Shown in pieces: positions 7,201-9,808 of a stretch of 9,808 nt of DNA. The notes beneath the pieces were generated by a model, which made no database searches, was not told the DNA's origin, and saw nothing but the letters and a program-made list of their open reading frames with translations. Source of the DNA: an uncultured Clostridia bacterium (GTDB taxonomy: Bacteria; Bacillota; Clostridia; Christensenellales; CASEPJ01); NCBI GenBank assembly GCA_949289715.1, contig CASEPJ010000037.1, positions 1-9,808 of the forward strand, written 5' to 3'. Each line of letters starts with the position of its first letter. Position 1 is the first letter of the stretch. The position numbers were made by a program, and so were the translations under genes.

Positions 7201-7539
7201 TTGTTAATTAAATATTGACAAGTTTTAACTGTTTTTAGAGAAATTTACTGATTAAAAAACGCCAAACAAAGTATTGTAATTTGCTGATTATATTGCTGTT
7301 TATTTAAAATAGTCATTTTTTCAATTTATTAAAAATTTATATAGCTTAAAATGGATTTTATTATTTATATAAAATTAACTTTTTTATATAGATTTAAATA
7401 ACTTTTAAGAAATATTTTGATTGTTCTTCAATAGCTCGTTTTTTGATGATATTTTTATATTTTTATAAAATATTTGATTATAAGAATATGTTTTATTAAA
7501 GAACAATGCGAATGCGGTAAAAAGTTAAATGTAAATGTC
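7201..7539. other. AT-rich intergenic region without a supported gene
   Basis: About 340 bases of very AT-rich DNA between a terminator and the next promoter. All frames are broken by stops, and short ORFs lack a ribosome binding site. The only notable structure is the 9-bp inverted repeat ATTGTTCTT/AAGAACAAT (7420-7507). It may be a former gene decayed beyond recognition, but nothing in it is recognisable. Confidence 0.6.
7420..7507. repeat. Separated 9-bp inverted repeat upstream of the lipoprotein promoter
   Basis: ATTGTTCTT (7420-7428) is exactly complementary to AAGAACAAT (7499-7507), with 70 AT-rich bases between. The right arm ends 32 bases before the -35 box of the lipoprotein promoter. 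Two such half-sites could bind a regulator, but a chance match in AT-rich DNA is possible. Confidence 0.35.
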
Positions 7540-7568
7540 TTGTATAGTAAATATTTTTATGCTATAAT
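7540..7568 (+). promoter_or_regulatory. Extended -10 promoter placed at the lipoprotein start codon
   Basis: TTGTAT (7540-7545), a 17-base spacer and a perfect TATAAT (7563-7568) preceded by TGC. The -10 ends six bases before ATG 7575, so initiation is expected at or within a base or two of the A of the start codon, giving a leaderless mRNA. The promoter would serve the three genes that follow. Confidence 0.75.
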
Positions 7569-7574
7569 ATTTAT

Positions 7575-8243
7575 ATGAAAAAAATAAAATGTATTCTGTT
7601 TTCTTTAATTATTCTATTTTCTGCTTTTGTTTATTCGGGCTGTAATCAGCAAGTAAATGGCGAGCCGTCAAAGAAAACGGTCGATGCTAATGATTGTGTA
7701 GCAGAGCTGACCATTTACACGTTTGACGGAAAGCCGGAGAGCGATTTCGGTATTATTAATCTAGGACATGCTTTTATAGGCATAAAAAATATTTCCGAAG
7801 AAGTTTTAGATATAGGTATTATTGTTAATCCCGATGAAGAAATAACGGTAGGAACTTGGAGTATAGCGCAGCATTTTGGAGTTTGGTATAACGTAGAGTC
7901 CAATTACATAGCCGATTTTAACAAATATTACGGAAGGCAATCGATTGAAAAAAAGATATCGTTAAATCAAATTGAAAAAATTAAAAATTTTATATCGGCA
8001 AACGATTTATGGACGCCTTTAAAAAATTGTTCCTGGTTTGCCGTCAATTTATGGAATTGTGTGGCAGATAAAAGCGATATGCTCGATACGCCTCTAATTT
8101 ATTCACCTTTGAAATTAAAGGAAAATTTATCGGAATTTGAAAAAGTAAAGACAAATAAAGCCGTAAAAACTTCTAATAAGGTATTTTATATTTCGGAAAA
8201 TTCGACAATGGAGTATATTTTAAAGGAGAATAATCATGCGTAA
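7575..8243 (+). CDS. Predicted lipoprotein with a putative permuted papain-like (LRAT/NlpC-type) domain
   Basis: A 222-residue protein of unknown function. Residues 1-22 form a lipoprotein signal peptide: MKKIK, a hydrophobic stretch, then YSGC with C23 as the predicted lipidated residue. The protein should be tethered outside the membrane. The mature part has a His in NLGHAFIGIKN (H65) followed about 85 residues later by NCSWFAVNLWN (C152). An early His in a 'GHaf' strand and a later 'NC..FA' helix start are the hallmark order of circularly permuted papain-fold enzymes (LRAT and relatives). A peptidase, amidase or acyltransferase activity is therefore a reasonable inference, not a demonstration. 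A WYNVESNYIADFNKYYG segment and a helix rich in Lys/Glu lie between them. The start is fixed by the signal peptide, yet there is no SD and the promoter abuts the ATG. The stop overlaps the next gene by 8 bp. Confidence 0.85.
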   Translation: MKKIKCILFSLIILFSAFVYSGCNQQVNGEPSKKTVDANDCVAELTIYTFDGKPESDFGIINLGHAFIGIKNISEEVLDIGIIVNPDEEITVGTWSIAQHFGVWYNVESNYIADFNKYYGRQSIEKKISLNQIEKIKNFISANDLWTPLKNCSWFAVNLWNCVADKSDMLDTPLIYSPLKLKENLSEFEKVKTNKAVKTSNKVFYISENSTMEYILKENNHA

Positions 8244-8484
8244 AAAAATTTATTTGCTGATTTTAACCGTTTTATCGCTTACGGAAATTTATTTTGTATA
8301 TGCTGTAATAGGAAGTTTTATAAAAGGTGCACAAGCCCCCTTGCTTTACGGTGAAAATATAACTTTTTTTACGGGAATGTATATTATGGCAATATGTTTT
8401 TTTGCAGGGGCGTTGATTGTAGGCGCTTTAATAGCCGTATTTGCCGTAAGACTTAGAAAACAATTGAAAAAAGCGTTTAATTAA
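8236..8484 (+). CDS. Small membrane protein with two predicted TM segments
   Basis: An 82-residue hydrophobic protein of unknown function. Residues about 5-30 (IYLLILTVLSLTEIYFVYAV onward) and about 44-72 (FFTGMYIMAICFFAGALIVG onward) are each long enough to cross the membrane. A short polar loop (KGAQAPLLYGEN) lies between, and the C-terminus is basic (RLRKQLKKAFN), which would favour both ends facing the cytoplasm. ATG 8236 has AAGGAG 7 nt upstream, inside the end of the lipoprotein gene, and the two genes overlap by 8 bp, so translation is probably coupled. The pairing suggests it may work with the lipoprotein at the membrane. I do not recognise the family. Confidence 0.82.
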   Translation: MRKKIYLLILTVLSLTEIYFVYAVIGSFIKGAQAPLLYGENITFFTGMYIMAICFFAGALIVGALIAVFAVRLRKQLKKAFN

Positions 8485-8502
8485 CTGCAAAAGGATTATA
8501 AA

Positions 8503-9570
8503 ATGAAATTTTTAAGTTTTGATATAGAAAGCTGCGACGGACGAATCGACTCGGGAGGAATGTGTAGTTTCGGCTATTGTTTATCTGATGAAAACTTTAA
8601 CATTTTAGATAAAAAGGATATATTAATAAATCCCCGACCCAAAAAATTCGAAAAAAAAGTGGCGGAAAAATTACGTTACTCGGAAGAAACTTTCAGAAAC
8701 GCACCCAAATTTCCTTCGGTATATAAAAAAATAAGAAATCTTTTATCTCAAGATGTAGTGATTTTGGGTTATTCCGTTTTAAACGACGTTTTATATTTGG
8801 ACGACGCTTGCCGTTCTTATAAATTACCTTATATAGACTATAAATTTGTTGATGTACAGTGTATTTATGATATTTACCGTAACAGTGCCAATTCGATAGG
8901 TTTAAAAAAAGCCGCCAACGATTGCAATATTAATTTATTGGCTCACCGTTCCGACGAAGATGCAAAAGCTACGCTATTTATTTTAAAATATGTATTAGAT
9001 AATACCGGTAAAACTTTTTCAGAAATTATGTTGGATTACGAAATTTTACCCGGTAAAGCGGATAAACTTCAAATAAAAAAATGTTTGACTAACCGGCTCA
9101 CGGGAGAAATAAATTATTCTTCAGCTACAATAAAAAAGAGAATAATCAAAGAATTTATCAATCTTCGCAAAGCTAACGAAGCAGCCGACAGTTTTCTCTC
9201 CGGCAAAAAAATATATTTGGAGGAGGAAATTCTAATTGCCGACTGCGACGATACTTTAAGAATGTTGGATAAAATTTATCAAATGGGCGGTATTAAAAGC
9301 GAAAAATACGACAGTGCGTCGGTTTACGTATATCCTGAAACTCAGGACAAATATTTAAGGCAAAATTTGTATTTTTTAGAAAAGAAGAATAAGATAAAAT
9401 GTTATTCTTTCAATGAGTTCAAAAAAATGATAGGTCAATTTCCCGAATTGAAAGTAGATAAAGCAAAATTATTAAAATTATATAAAACAAGACAAAATAA
9501 TCAAAAAAGTTATGCTTACAGAAAGAGAGTTCCCATTAAATTTTATCGTAATAAAAATAAAAAACATTAG
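8503..9570 (+). CDS. DnaQ-like DEDDh 3'-5' exonuclease with a probable C-terminal BRCT domain
   Basis: A 355-residue protein. The N-terminal ~165 residues form an RNase T/DnaQ-type exonuclease fold: Exo I has D7 and E9 in FDIES, Exo II has N94-D95 in GYSVLNDVLYLD, and Exo III has H148 and D153 in AHRSDEDA (HxxxxD, the DEDDh type). All four acidic metal ligands and the catalytic His are visible, so activity on single-stranded DNA or RNA ends is expected. Residues about 233-311 read like a degenerate BRCT domain: GKKIYLEEEILI, a helix, MGG (261-263), VYVYPE, then KIKCYSFNEFKKMI resembling the closing helix. The usual WxxxG Trp is not seen. The last ~35 residues are Lys/Arg/Asn-rich. ATG 8503 follows AAGGA by 7 nt and the previous stop by 18 bp, so it is co-transcribed with the lipoprotein pair. 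Its role there is unclear. Confidence 0.88.
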   Translation: MKFLSFDIESCDGRIDSGGMCSFGYCLSDENFNILDKKDILINPRPKKFEKKVAEKLRYSEETFRNAPKFPSVYKKIRNLLSQDVVILGYSVLNDVLYLDDACRSYKLPYIDYKFVDVQCIYDIYRNSANSIGLKKAANDCNINLLAHRSDEDAKATLFILKYVLDNTGKTFSEIMLDYEILPGKADKLQIKKCLTNRLTGEINYSSATIKKRIIKEFINLRKANEAADSFLSGKKIYLEEEILIADCDDTLRMLDKIYQMGGIKSEKYDSASVYVYPETQDKYLRQNLYFLEKKNKIKCYSFNEFKKMIGQFPELKVDKAKLLKLYKTRQNNQKSYAYRKRVPIKFYRNKNKKH

Positions 9571-9673
9571 TTAAATAAAAATATTCAATTTTTTTAAAAT
9601 TCCAATAAAAATATTTTTGAATAAAGTTAATCAAATAATTGTTTAACAAACAAATTTTTATTTATTAAAAATT

Positions 9674-9703
9674 AAAGCAATGTCAGCGTTAGCTTTTATT
9701 TGC
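9674..9703 (+). terminator. Possible weak terminator after the exonuclease gene
   Basis: AAAGC (9674-9678) pairs with GCTTT (9692-9696), extended past one bulged A by AATG/CGTT with a TCAG loop, and is followed by TTATTTG. The stem is short and imperfect, but it is the only hairpin with a T-rich tail within 150 bases of the stop. Confidence 0.35.
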
Positions 9704-9808
9704 ATTTATTAACAAAAGTAATATTTCTTATAAAACAAGCAAGAAAACTTTTGAATGGATAAAGGATAATTACGAATTAATAAACGTAGCGATAACAAGA
9801 GCTAAAAA
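9693..9808 (+). pseudogene. 5'-truncated SF1 helicase remnant with motif VI (continues past the window)
   Basis: The frame is open from 9693 to the window end. Its last 30 codons read NISYKTSKKTFEWIKDN followed by YELINVAITRAK. NVAITRAK is motif VI of superfamily 1 helicases (UvrD/DNA2/AAA-domain type), where the Arg contacts ATP, and the preceding 'T..W.k.N.eLiNVA' context is also typical. Motif VI normally lies several hundred residues into such proteins. Here the same frame hits TAG at 9690-9692, and the 120 bases before it are stop-rich AT DNA. Motifs I-V are absent, so this is not a normal gene start. It is most likely the 3' remnant of a helicase gene left by a deletion or rearrangement. 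How much follows beyond 9808 is unknown. Confidence 0.6.

Noticed and set aside
7249..7321. Short minus-strand frame starting MTILNKQQYNQQ
   Set aside because: It has 23 codons, no SD and no similarity to anything known to me; such ORFs are expected by chance.
9574..9615. Direct repeat AATAAAAATATT at 9574-9585 and 9604-9615 as an insertion or attachment scar
   Set aside because: Low-complexity AT sequence makes a 12-bp match unremarkable, and no mobile-element ends are nearby.
1..9808. CRISPR array, tRNA/rRNA genes, transposase or phage genes
   Set aside because: No regularly spaced repeats, no tRNA-like cloverleaf and no recognisable integrase, transposase or phage proteins were seen on either strand.

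Overview
The window is AT-rich bacterial DNA with strong AGGAGG-type ribosome binding sites, sigma-A-like promoters, a T-box leader and rho-independent terminators. This points to a low-GC Bacillota, most likely a member of the Clostridia. I cannot name a genus from sequence alone.

Left part (1-5867, minus strand). A T-box-controlled transcription unit reads right to left. A TTGACA-N17-TATATT promoter (4454-4482) is followed by a T-box leader with an AUC (Ile) specifier and an intrinsic terminator (4163-4364). Next come ileS (start 4123), a class I SAM-dependent methyltransferase that overlaps the ileS stop by one base, and, 35 bp later, the N-terminus of an RluA-family pseudouridine synthase that runs off the window. 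These genes would make charged tRNA-Ile and modify RNA. Upstream of this unit lies an amidohydrolase of the SAH/MTA deaminase type (4608-5867).

Centre (5945-7200). A GalU/RmlA-type sugar-1-phosphate nucleotidyltransferase (minus strand, own promoter at 6764-6792) is divergent from a 69-residue Cys/Gly-rich protein built of two similar hydrophobic units (6931-7140). The small gene has a perfect dyad just upstream of its ribosome binding site and a strong terminator after it. About 370 bp of AT-rich DNA with no convincing gene follow.

Right part (7540-9808, plus strand). A good extended -10 promoter drives a tight three-gene cluster. It encodes a lipoprotein with a putative circularly permuted papain-like (LRAT/NlpC-type) domain, a two-TM small protein (8-bp overlap) and a DnaQ-like DEDDh exonuclease with a probable degenerate BRCT domain (18-bp gap). 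The promoter sits so close to the lipoprotein ATG that the mRNA is predicted to be leaderless. After the cluster, the last ~115 bp encode an SF1-helicase motif VI region with no upstream gene body, which looks like a 5'-truncated remnant continuing past the window.

Most of the window is ordinary. The most unusual items are the lipoprotein/membrane/exonuclease cluster with its leaderless start, the helicase remnant, the divergent T-box bulge, the atypical nucleotidyltransferase and the duplicated Cys-rich mini-protein.
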